Positions 5,635-12,234 of a DNA stretch of 12,234 bases are shown here, one piece after another; position 1 is the first letter of the stretch; each line of letters starts with the position of its first letter. The position numbers and the translations under genes are program-made. This DNA is from Nonomuraea candida (GTDB lineage Bacteria > Actinomycetota > Actinomycetes > Streptosporangiales > Streptosporangiaceae): contig NZ_KL647035.1 of the NCBI RefSeq assembly GCF_000725485.1, positions 53,805-66,038 on the forward strand, given 5' to 3'. Below the pieces are notes generated by a model. It saw only the letters and a list, made by a program, of their open reading frames with translations, made no database searches and had not been told where the DNA came from.

Positions 5635-7200
5635 ATGCGCCTGAAAGCCGTCACCGCCTGCGCCGGCCTGGTCGCCGGCGTACTCGTCGGACTGTCACCC
5701 TCGGCCGCGCACGCCGCACCCACCCGGTACGAGGCCGAGTCCTTCCCGGCCGTCTGCACCGGCACGATCGACTCCAACCACGCCGGGTTCTCCGGCAGCG
5801 GCTTCTGCAACGGCACCAACGCCGCGGGCGCCCACGCCCAGTTCACGGTGAACGCCGCCACGGCGGGCACGGCGACCGTGGCGGTGCGGTTCGCCAGCGG
5901 CACCACCAGCAGCCGTCCCGCCGACCTGACCGTCAACGGCACGACCGTGCAGTCGGTGTCGTTCGAAGGCACGGGCGCGTGGAACGCCTGGGTCACCAAG
6001 ACCCTGACGGTGCCGGTGAACGCGGGCGGCAACACCATCCGGTTCACCCCCACCGGCAGCGCCGGCCTGCCGAACATCGACTACATCGACGTGGAAGCGG
6101 GCGGCACGACGCAGCCGCCGGGCGACACCCTGTACGTCGCGCCGAACGGCACGGACGCCGCGCCCGGGACAGAGTCGAACCCCACGACGCTCGCCTCCGC
6201 GATCACCCGCGTCGCGCCCGGCGGAACGATCTACATGCGCGGCGGGCGTTACGACTTCTCGCAGACGATCACCATCGCGGCGGGCAACAACGGCACCTCG
6301 GGCGCCCGCAAGAAGCTGTCCGCCTACCCGGGTGAGACGCCGGTGCTGAACTTCTCGGCCCAGAGCGAGGACCCGGCGAACCGCGGGCTCGCCGTGGGCG
6401 GGTCGTTCTGGCACATCTACGGCATCGTCGTCGAGCGTGCCGGTGACAACGGGATTCTCCTCGCCGGTAACAACAACATCATCGAACGCACCGTGACGCG
6501 CTTCAACCGCGACTCGGGGCTCCAGCTCTCGCGGCTGGTGGCCGGGGCGCCCCGCGAGCAGTGGCCGTCCCACAACCTCATCCTGAGCGCGGTGTCGCAC
6601 GACAACGCCGACTCCGACGGCGAGGACGCCGACGGCTTCGCCCCGAAGCTCACCGTGGGCCCCGGCAACGTCTTCCGCTACACCGTCGCCCACAACAACA
6701 TCGACGACGGCTACGACCTGTTCACCAAGACCGACACCGGCCCCATCGGCGCGGTGACCATCGAGGACTCCCTCGCCTACGACAACGGCACCCTCAGCAA
6801 CGGCGGCCAGGCCGGCAACGGCGACCGCAACGGCTACAAGCTCGGCGGCGAGGACATCGGCGTCAACCACGTGATCCAGCGCAACATCGCCTACGGCAAC
6901 GGCAAGCACGGGTACACCTACAACCGCAACCTCGGCACGATGACGGTGTCGAACAATGTCAGCGTCGGCAACGAGGAACGCAACTTCAACTTCGACGGCG
7001 GCTCCTCGGTGTTCCGCAACAACACCTCCTGCGACAGCGGCTCGAACGACAGGATCATCGGCAACGCCGACAGCTCCAACCAGTTCTGGTCCGGCTCGAA
7101 CGGCTCCCGCTGCTCCTCCTACACCGGCGCCCTGCGCTGGTCCTTCGCCGCGGACGGCCGGCTGGTCGTGACCTTCGGCGGCACCCCGGCCAGGCCGTAA
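5635..7200 (+). CDS. Secreted pectate lyase, PL9-like beta-helix with N-terminal CBM35-like domain
   Basis: The protein has 521 residues; GGAGA stands 7 nt before the ATG. A Sec signal peptide ends at about residue 28 (AAHAA). Residues about 30-153 resemble a CBM35/CBM6-type module (YEAES, NHAGFSGSGF, LPNIDYIDV). After a short GGTTQPPGD linker, residues 165-521 form a right-handed beta-helix rich in Asn/Gly turns, opening with LYVAPNGTDAAPGTESNP. The calcium ligands and base known from Erwinia PL9 (PelL: D209, D233, D234, D237, K273) have counterparts. D333 in DADGFAPKL precedes D357, D358 and D361 (DDGYD) by the same 24 residues, and K402 lies in NGYKLGG. The lysine is five residues further on than in PelL, so there is a small insertion. 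The enzyme should cleave polygalacturonate by beta-elimination outside the cell. A putative LacI-type operator precedes it and a repeat hairpin follows. Confidence 0.93.
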   Translation: MRLKAVTACAGLVAGVLVGLSPSAAHAAPTRYEAESFPAVCTGTIDSNHAGFSGSGFCNGTNAAGAHAQFTVNAATAGTATVAVRFASGTTSSRPADLTVNGTTVQSVSFEGTGAWNAWVTKTLTVPVNAGGNTIRFTPTGSAGLPNIDYIDVEAGGTTQPPGDTLYVAPNGTDAAPGTESNPTTLASAITRVAPGGTIYMRGGRYDFSQTITIAAGNNGTSGARKKLSAYPGETPVLNFSAQSEDPANRGLAVGGSFWHIYGIVVERAGDNGILLAGNNNIIERTVTRFNRDSGLQLSRLVAGAPREQWPSHNLILSAVSHDNADSDGEDADGFAPKLTVGPGNVFRYTVAHNNIDDGYDLFTKTDTGPIGAVTIEDSLAYDNGTLSNGGQAGNGDRNGYKLGGEDIGVNHVIQRNIAYGNGKHGYTYNRNLGTMTVSNNVSVGNEERNFNFDGGSSVFRNNTSCDSGSNDRIIGNADSSNQFWSGSNGSRCSSYTGALRWSFAADGRLVVTFGGTPARP

Positions 7201-7224
7201 CAGCCTCCGCCGCCCGGCCATCCG

Positions 7225-7568
7225 CAGCCTGTCGCAGGCTTGATCGACGAAGAAGCCCCCGGCGTCAGCTTCATGGGCCGGCGCCGGGGGCCATTTGCCG
7301 CGCCTCTCGGGGGAGACTCCATTCCGTTCCCCCGCAACGTTGCCGTCCCGCAACGTCGGCGGGCGGTGCCCGGTCGATTTACCAGCAACGAATGGGATGT
7401 CTCGACCGGAGGCATGGGAACCCCGGCAGGCTGGGTGAGTGTGATCTGGGTTTCAGCATGCCGGGGCAACCTTCGGGCTGGACGGGGTCGAAAGGCGCAC
7501 CCGCTACCCCGAGGGTGGTCTATGACGCCCGGCCGAACTGCCCGGCGTAGGGCGTTCGCAGCGAGGCC
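7225..7568. repeat. Structured dispersed repeat, right copy (about 344 bp)
   Basis: Second copy of the element at 3462-3807, beginning 24 bp after the lyase stop. All six hairpins persist. The second stem keeps a G-T wobble in place of G-C, the sixth a T-G wobble in place of C-G, the fourth is one pair shorter and the fifth has one mismatch. Its last 47 bases, read on the minus strand, encode ASLRTPYAGQFGRAS and TAG, the exact C-terminal residues of the small ORF in the left cassette. Immediately beyond 7568 the similarity ends, so the rest of that gene is missing. Confidence 0.9.
7255..7291 (+). terminator. Likely terminator of the pectate lyase transcript (first hairpin of the repeat)
   Basis: GCCCCCGGCG (7255-7264) pairs perfectly with CGCCGGGGGC (7282-7291) across a 17-nt loop, 55 nt after the lyase stop. 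There is no long T run, only CATTT, which is common for actinomycete terminators. The same stem is in the left repeat copy (3492-3531). Confidence 0.55.
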
Positions 7569-7764
7569 TGCCGTCCGGCGTGCGCCACCGCCACCCCCGC
7601 CTGCCCGGCCGCCCCCGGACAAGGGCCACGACCAGCCGAGAGTCGGCAACATGCATGACTGAGGTGGTGACCGCTGTGATCGTGGCGAGACCAGCGCATG
7701 CGAAGATCGCCGCTTCGGCCCGTGCCGATGGAAGCACCGGGACGATCGCGAGGAGAAGCATCAC

Positions 7765-8562
7765 ATGAGGCGATGGACGACGGTGGCGACGCTCACCGTG
7801 ACCGGGCTGGCGCTCTACGGCTCCCCCGCCGCCGGCGCGGCCGAGGCCGGCGACCCGGTCGCGGCGATCCAGCGACAACTGGTCAAAGGACACGGGGTGC
7901 GGATCACCCGGCACATCACGTCCGCCTCAAGCTGGTTCCCAAGCTGGGAGCGTGCCAAGCCCACGGTGGGGACCGTCGGATTCGGTGATGGCAAAGTGGT
8001 GGCGACCGACCTCTGGTACCACCAGGCGGAAGGAGCAGGCGCCCGCCATATCTGCATCGGCAAACGCCTTTGGGAGTACATCCCGAAAAAGAAGTGGCCG
8101 GAAGGTAGGAAGTGGGTCACCACCCGCTTTCCCTGCGTTTTGTACCTGGGGACGGGATACCTGCGCCTGGACGAGCCGGCCGTGCTCGCGGCCGTGCTGG
8201 CGACCACGACGAGCGCCAGGACCTCCGGCTCCTACGACGGATCACCCACGACCCTGCACGAAGGATCGATCTCCTTCCGCCAGCTGTGGAATGTGAGACC
8301 GGAGCTGCGTGACGGCTCCGTGAAGGAGGAACACGCCGACTGGGAGATCGATTGGCGGCTGTGGATCGGCAAGGACGGCCTCGTACGCCGTGCCTGGTCC
8401 AAGTGGCGAGAGCCGGCAGGAGAGGAGCCGGGGAGCACCACAGACGGTCGGCACTGGTACGGCTTCGTGGACGATGTCCGGTACTCGGACTGGGGGATGA
8501 AGCTCACCATCAAGCCCCCGCGCGCCGCCCGGACCATCTCCGCCCACGAACTCAAGCGCTGA
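7765..8562 (+). CDS. Secreted protein of unknown function (possible LolA/LprG-like fold)
   Basis: The protein has 265 residues. AGGAGA lies 8 nt before the ATG, which supports this start. A Sec signal peptide (MRRWTTVATLTVTGLALYG, cleavage near AGA at residues 23-25) without a lipobox cysteine suggests release from the cell. The mature part begins DPVAAIQRQL and continues with beta-strand-like segments (VRITRHI, VGTVGFGDGKVVATDLWYH, ICIGKRLWEYIPKKKWPEGRKW). This pattern is common in actinobacterial secreted proteins of the broad LolA/LprG/RseB-like superfamily, but the match is by general pattern only. Two cysteines (HICIG and FPCVL) could form a disulfide. It is on the lyase strand, but a hairpin and more than 550 bp lie between, so co-transcription is unlikely. 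It converges on the phosphatase gene. Confidence 0.85.
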   Translation: MRRWTTVATLTVTGLALYGSPAAGAAEAGDPVAAIQRQLVKGHGVRITRHITSASSWFPSWERAKPTVGTVGFGDGKVVATDLWYHQAEGAGARHICIGKRLWEYIPKKKWPEGRKWVTTRFPCVLYLGTGYLRLDEPAVLAAVLATTTSARTSGSYDGSPTTLHEGSISFRQLWNVRPELRDGSVKEEHADWEIDWRLWIGKDGLVRRAWSKWREPAGEEPGSTTDGRHWYGFVDDVRYSDWGMKLTIKPPRAARTISAHELKR

Positions 8563-8594
8563 TCGGCGAGCCCCGACCGCGGACCTGAAGCCGG

Positions 8595-8630
8595 GGTGCC
8601 CCGGATCGGGCTGGAGGAACCCGGGGCGCC
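8595..8630. terminator. Bidirectional terminator between converging genes
   Basis: GGTGCCCCGG (8595-8604) pairs with CCGGGGCGCC (8621-8630), 10 bp with one T-G wobble and a 16-nt loop. An outer pairing of TCGGCGAG (8563-8570) with CTCGCCGA (8630-8637) is also possible. It lies 32 bp after the secreted-protein stop and 29 bp beyond the phosphatase stop. No T tract follows. Confidence 0.5.
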
Positions 8631-8659
8631 TCGCCGACCGTGCGGCTTCCGGTCCGGCG

Positions 8660-11062
8660 TCAGTGGAGCTGGATGCCCACGAGGCAGGTGTCGTCGTCGG
8701 TGTCGGACCTGCTGTGGGTCAGCAGGTGGTCCAGCCGCTGGCCGAGGCCGGTGCTCGGGTGCGTGGCGGTGCGCAGGAGCTGCTGCTGCGCCTGGTGCAG
8801 GGGCAGGTCGCGGCGTTCGATCAGGCCGTCGGTGTACATGAGCAGCACGTCCTCGGGAGCGAGCTGGATCCGGCTCTCCTCGTACGTCATGTCCGACAGC
8901 GCGCCGAGCAGCACGCCGCTGATCATGTCCAGTTCGGTGGCCTGGCCGTTCCTGATCAGGATGGGCGGCAGGTGCCCGGCCCTGGCCCAGCTCAGCATGT
9001 GCGTCTCCGGGTCGTACAGGCCGCAGATCGCGGTGGCCGTCACGTTCTCGGTCAGGTGGTGGGCGACCATGTTGAGCCAGGCCAGCAGCTGGCCGGGGCC
9101 CGCGCCGGTGGCGGCCAGGCCGCGCAGCGCGTTGCGCAGCACGACCATGCCGGTGGCCGCCTCGATGCCGTGCCCGGCCACGTCGCCCACGGCCAGCAGG
9201 ATCTTCTTGGACGGCAGGACGACGGCGTCGTACCAGTCGCCGCCGACCAGGTGCTCCTTCTCCGCCGGCCGGTAGCGCACGGCGACGTCGAGGCCGAACG
9301 CCTCCACCGGCTGCTGGCTGGCCGGCATGATGGCGCGCTGGAGCTGCAGCGCCAGCCGGTTGCGCTCGGCCGCCTGCTGCTCGGTGTGGGCGAGCTGGTC
9401 GCGGGTGGCGGCCAGCGCCATCTCCGTCCAGTGCTGGGAGGAGATGTCCTGGTACGCGCCCCGGATGGCCAGCAGTTGCCCGTCGTCGCTCAGCTCCGGC
9501 TCGGCCACCACCCTGATGTGGCGGGCGATGCCGTCGCGCCGCTGCAGCCGGAAGGCGGCGGAGGCGGGCTGGCGGTGGTGCAGCACCGTGCGCAGGAAGC
9601 GCCCGATGGCCACCGCGTCGTCGGGGTGGGCGTGCTCGGCCAGCGACTCCAGCGGGATGGGCGGCTCGGCGGGGCCCATCCCGTACAGGGAGTAGAGCTG
9701 GCTGTTCCAGGTGATCTCGCCGGTGAGGACGTTCTCCTCGAAGCCGCCGATGCGGCCCAGGCGCTGGGCGTGCTGGAGCAGGCTGGCCAGGCGGGTGGCC
9801 TCGTCCTGCAGCCGCCAGATGATCAGCACGTCGTCGCCGTGGCGGGTGATGCTCACGTGCGCGACGCTGGCCAGCGGCACCTGGTCGACCAGCGCGGTCA
9901 GCGTCACCCGGTCGGACTGGAACGGCTCGCCGGTGGCGTGCACCCGCTCGATCTTGGAGAACAGGCCGTCGTCCTGGGCGGCCAGCGGGTACGCCTCCAG
10001 CAGCAGCGCCCCGGTCACCATCGCGGCCGGCCGCCCGGCCGGGTCGGCGAAACGCCGGTTGGTGTGGCGGATGCGGAAGTCGGTGAGCCGGCCGTCGGGG
10101 CCCAGGCAGGGCTGCAGCACCATGGCGGCGTCGGGCAGCACGTCGGCCAGGTCGGTCAGCTCCGACGGCGGGGCCGGGGCGGGCGCGCCGGCGGGGCGCT
10201 CCAGCGTGTGCGCGCACAGCTCGGCCAGCGCCTCGATCTGCTTGACGATCTGGGGCGACGGTGTCTCCAGCGGCTCCGGCCAGCTGATCTCCAGCACGCC
10301 GAGCACGCGGCCGCCGTTCCCGGCGGGCACCGAGGCGCGGCCCCCGCGCGGGGTGGCGTGCCAGCCGATCGAGGGCAGGCCGACGTCCGACAGTGCGCGC
10401 AACCAGATGGTCCTGCGCTCGGTGAGCGCCTGCCGGGCGGGGGTGGCCACGCCGGGCGGCACGTAGCGCCAGCGGGCGGCCTCGGCCTCGTTGAAGCCGG
10501 CGTAGCCGGCCAGCTCGAGCGAGGCGTCGTGGCCGGCCGCCCAGACGGCGACGGCGGTGGCGCCGAGCGGGGTCAGCGCGTGCTGCAGCAGCGACTCGGC
10601 CACGGCCTGCGCGTCGCCGGCCTGGAGCATGCCGTTCTCGGCGCTGCGCATGCGCACCGCCACGCCCGCTTCCGGAGCGGGGCGGTCGCGGCCGGCCGGC
10701 GCCTCGCCCGAGCGGGCGGCCTTCAGGAACTCGCGGGCCGTCTCGCTGATGCGGTCCCTGGCGGCGTGGTTGATGATGTCGGCCGACATCTCGATGGGCG
10801 AGACGCCGGCCTGCTCGGCCAGCGTCGCGATCTGGCGGGCGGCCTCGGTGAGGCCGCAGCCGAGCCGTTCGATCAGGATGCCCTTGGCCACCTCGATCAG
10901 CGCCCGGCCCTCGGCGGCGTGCTGGGCCTCCCGCACCGCCTCGCGCAGCCGTTCGATGGTGGCCGCCAGGCGGCCGACGTTCGCGGCCTCGCCCGCGTCC
11001 GGCGGCTGCGGGGAGCCGGCCGGGCCGGGCTCCGGCGCAGCCGGGTGCTGGAGGTCGTGCAC
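8660..11062 (-). CDS. ANTAR-GAF-PAS-PAS-SpoIIE (PP2C) serine phosphatase
   Basis: The protein has 800 residues. The start is GTG at 11062 with AAGGAG 5 nt before it. Domains in order: a short proline-rich tail; ANTAR at about 44-100 (ALIEVAKGILIERLGCGLTE, then IEMSADIINHA); GAF at about 145-290; PAS at about 303-415; a PAS_3-type domain at about 430-540 (GRIGGFEENVLTGEITWN); a coiled linker at 545-575; and the SpoIIE/PP2C phosphatase at about 590-800. Metal-site motifs are complete: GGDWYD (D609), GDVAGHG (D627), YTDGLIER (D745) and DDDTCL (about D790). No membrane segment, so cytoplasmic. Such phosphatases dephosphorylate anti-anti-sigma factors in partner switching, and GAF/PAS domains tune this to signals. 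ANTAR domains normally bind dual-hexaloop RNA and are usually at the C-terminus of response regulators, so their place here is notable. It follows the hybrid kinase gene by 48 bp, probably as one operon. No anti-sigma or STAS partner is visible. Confidence 0.93.
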   Translation of the reverse strand: MHDLQHPAAPEPGPAGSPQPPDAGEAANVGRLAATIERLREAVREAQHAAEGRALIEVAKGILIERLGCGLTEAARQIATLAEQAGVSPIEMSADIINHAARDRISETAREFLKAARSGEAPAGRDRPAPEAGVAVRMRSAENGMLQAGDAQAVAESLLQHALTPLGATAVAVWAAGHDASLELAGYAGFNEAEAARWRYVPPGVATPARQALTERRTIWLRALSDVGLPSIGWHATPRGGRASVPAGNGGRVLGVLEISWPEPLETPSPQIVKQIEALAELCAHTLERPAGAPAPAPPSELTDLADVLPDAAMVLQPCLGPDGRLTDFRIRHTNRRFADPAGRPAAMVTGALLLEAYPLAAQDDGLFSKIERVHATGEPFQSDRVTLTALVDQVPLASVAHVSITRHGDDVLIIWRLQDEATRLASLLQHAQRLGRIGGFEENVLTGEITWNSQLYSLYGMGPAEPPIPLESLAEHAHPDDAVAIGRFLRTVLHHRQPASAAFRLQRRDGIARHIRVVAEPELSDDGQLLAIRGAYQDISSQHWTEMALAATRDQLAHTEQQAAERNRLALQLQRAIMPASQQPVEAFGLDVAVRYRPAEKEHLVGGDWYDAVVLPSKKILLAVGDVAGHGIEAATGMVVLRNALRGLAATGAGPGQLLAWLNMVAHHLTENVTATAICGLYDPETHMLSWARAGHLPPILIRNGQATELDMISGVLLGALSDMTYEESRIQLAPEDVLLMYTDGLIERRDLPLHQAQQQLLRTATHPSTGLGQRLDHLLTHSRSDTDDDTCLVGIQLH

Positions 11063-11110
11063 GTGCTCTCCTTGCCTGGTGACGGGGCGGTACGGGGCCG
11101 GGTTCGCGGG

Positions 11111-12234
11111 CTACGCCGCCAGCCAGTGCCGGATGCGCTCGATCAGGTGATCGGCGTCCACCGGCTTGGTGACGTAGTCGCTGGCCCCCGCCGCCAGGCT
11201 CTTCTCCTGGTCGCCCGGCATCGCCTTGGCCGTCACGGCGATGATGGGCAGGGCGGTGTACTGGGGCATGGCGCGGATCGCGGCCGTGGCGGCGTAGCCG
11301 TCCATCTCCGGCATCATGACGTCCATCAGCACGAGGTCGATCTCGGGGTGCGCGACGAGGGTGTCGATGCTCTCCCTGCCGTTCTCGGCGTGCAGGACGC
11401 GGATGCCGTGCACCTCCAGCATGCTGGTCAGCGCGAACAGGTTGCGGGTGTCGTCGTCCACGACCAGGACCGTGCGTCCGCCGAGCACACCGTTCACCTC
11501 GCTCTCGACGGGGGCCGGGACGGCCACCTCCGAGCGCGTCAGCGGCAGCACGTCACCGACCTGCTCGGCCGTCAGGTGCAGGGCGATGCGCTCGCGCAGC
11601 TCGTCGAGGCTGGACAGCAGCTCCAGCGGCTGGTTGTCCAGGCGCGCCTCACGCTGCGCGCCGGCCTGCCAGTTGGTGTAGGCCAGCACGGGCACCCCGG
11701 CCAGCGCCGGGTCGCCGTCCATGGCCTCCAGGAGCTGGTAGGCCGCCTGCTGCGGCATCTCCAGGTCGAGCACGATGCAGTGGCACGGCTCGGCCGCCAG
11801 GGTGGCGGCGGCCTCCTGGGCGCCGGCGGCGGCGACGAGCTCGATCTCGCCGGCGCGGGTGCGTGACAGCTCCTGCACCACGCTCTCGGCGACGAGCGAC
11901 AGCAGGCCGCGGGCCCGCTGCTCGATCACCAGGAGGCGGCGCTGCTGGGGCGGGGCGGACGTGCCGGCCGAGCGCGGCTCCCCGGGCGCCGCCTCGTCCT
12001 GTCCGGCGGCGTCTCCGTCGGCCGCGGCCCTGGTGTCCTTGGCGGCCGGGTCCTGGAAGTCGGGGCGGGCGATCGGCAGGTAGAGCGTGAACGTGCTGCC
12101 CTCGCCCGGCGTGCTGTGCGCGGTGATGGCGCCGCCGAGCAGGTAGGCGATCTCGCGGCTGATCGACAGGCCGAGGCCGGTGCCGCCGTACTTGCGGCTG
12201 GTGGTGCCGTCGGCCTGCTGGAACGCCCCGAAGA
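11111..12234 (-). CDS. Hybrid sensor histidine kinase, C-terminal part with two receiver domains (N-terminus beyond right edge)
   Basis: The frame is open to the right edge and ends in TAG at 11111; 373 residues are visible. The first 55 are the end of a HATPase_c domain with the G2 box ([12 protein letters not shown], visible residues 14-25) and [11 protein letters not shown]. An acidic, Ala/Pro-rich linker runs from about 58 to 98. Receiver 1 (about 99-215) keeps the phosphoacceptor Asp (VLDLEMP, visible D156) and a Thr (LAYTNW). It has a single Glu in place of the acidic pair (LLVIEQ) and lacks the conserved Lys. Receiver 2 (about 243-372) is complete: VLVVDDD, D294 in [12 protein letters not shown]324 in AVTAKAM and K346 in DYVTKPVD. 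The protein should autophosphorylate on His (out of view) and pass phosphate to receiver 2. Sensor domains are outside the window. The phosphatase gene follows 48 bp downstream, suggesting one operon linking phosphorelay and partner switching. Confidence 0.95.
   Translation of the reverse strand, partial: FGAFQQADGTTSRKYGGTGLGLSISREIAYLLGGAITAHSTPGEGSTFTLYLPIARPDFQDPAAKDTRAAADGDAAGQDEAAPGEPRSAGTSAPPQQRRLLVIEQRARGLLSLVAESVVQELSRTRAGEIELVAAAGAQEAAATLAAEPCHCIVLDLEMPQQAAYQLLEAMDGDPALAGVPVLAYTNWQAGAQREARLDNQPLELLSSLDELRERIALHLTAEQVGDVLPLTRSEVAVPAPVESEVNGVLGGRTVLVVDDDTRNLFALTSMLEVHGIRVLHAENGRESIDTLVAHPEIDLVLMDVMMPEMDGYAATAAIRAMPQYTALPIIAVTAKAMPGDQEKSLAAGASDYVTKPVDADHLIERIRHWLAA

Noticed and set aside
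5695..7353. Minus-strand open frame opposite the pectate lyase
   Set aside because: Ala/Val/Gly-rich shadow of the lyase; the lyase has its signal peptide, ribosome site and catalytic residues.
3462..7568. Composite transposon flanked by insertion sequences
   Set aside because: The repeats encode no transposase, show no terminal inverted repeats and no target duplication was found.
7504..7914. Minus-strand ORF with two hydrophobic stretches (MLLLAIVPVLPSA and a later one)
   Set aside because: It overlaps the start of the secreted-protein gene and the repeat in other frames, has no ribosome site and no family resemblance.
8663..11866. Plus-strand open frame of over 1000 codons opposite the phosphatase and kinase
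   Set aside because: A consequence of high GC in the third codon position of the minus-strand genes; composition is biased and no domain is visible.
1..12234. CRISPR array, tRNA or rRNA genes
   Set aside because: No regularly spaced short repeats and no tRNA- or rRNA-like segments were seen on either strand.

Overview
The window is high-GC actinomycete DNA: strongly GC-biased third codon positions, GTG starts, LacI-type operators, an Scr1/DUF5753-type XRE regulator and an ANTAR-SpoIIE phosphatase. The mix of families suggests a soil member of the Streptosporangiaceae (Nonomuraea-like), but no marker gene proves this.

Layout. Bases 1-2549 (minus) hold most of a secreted multidomain glucose/sorbosone dehydrogenase (GSDH, PKD, CBM6, start of an F5/8C domain) that runs off the left edge. 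About 900 bases follow without a convincing gene. They contain a candidate promoter, an elaborate stem structure in the dehydrogenase leader and perhaps a scrap of IS3 transposase. Bases 3759-5133 (minus) form a small cassette: an XRE/DUF5753 regulator followed by two short unrecognised ORFs, with relaxed codon use compared with the neighbours. Bases 5635-7200 (plus) encode a secreted PL9-like pectate lyase with an N-terminal CBM35-like domain. It sits behind a 37-bp palindrome and an AAGCGCTT operator. Bases 7765-8562 (plus) encode a secreted protein of unknown function. From 8660 to the right edge (minus) lies a signalling pair: the C-terminal part of a hybrid histidine kinase with two receivers, then an ANTAR-GAF-PAS-PAS-PP2C phosphatase.

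The most unusual structure is a diverged repeat of about 345 bp present twice, at 3462-3807 and 7225-7568. Its indels break any reading frame, yet six consecutive hairpins persist in both copies. One copy lies behind the regulator cassette and the other begins 24 bp after the pectate lyase stop. The second copy also carries the last 15 codons of the cassette's final small ORF without the rest of that gene. The two copies bracket the regulator and the pectate lyase.

Functionally, the left half is extracellular carbohydrate use (pectin cleavage, sugar oxidation), probably under LacI-type control. The right half is stress or environmental signalling by phosphorelay and partner switching. No direct link between the halves can be seen.
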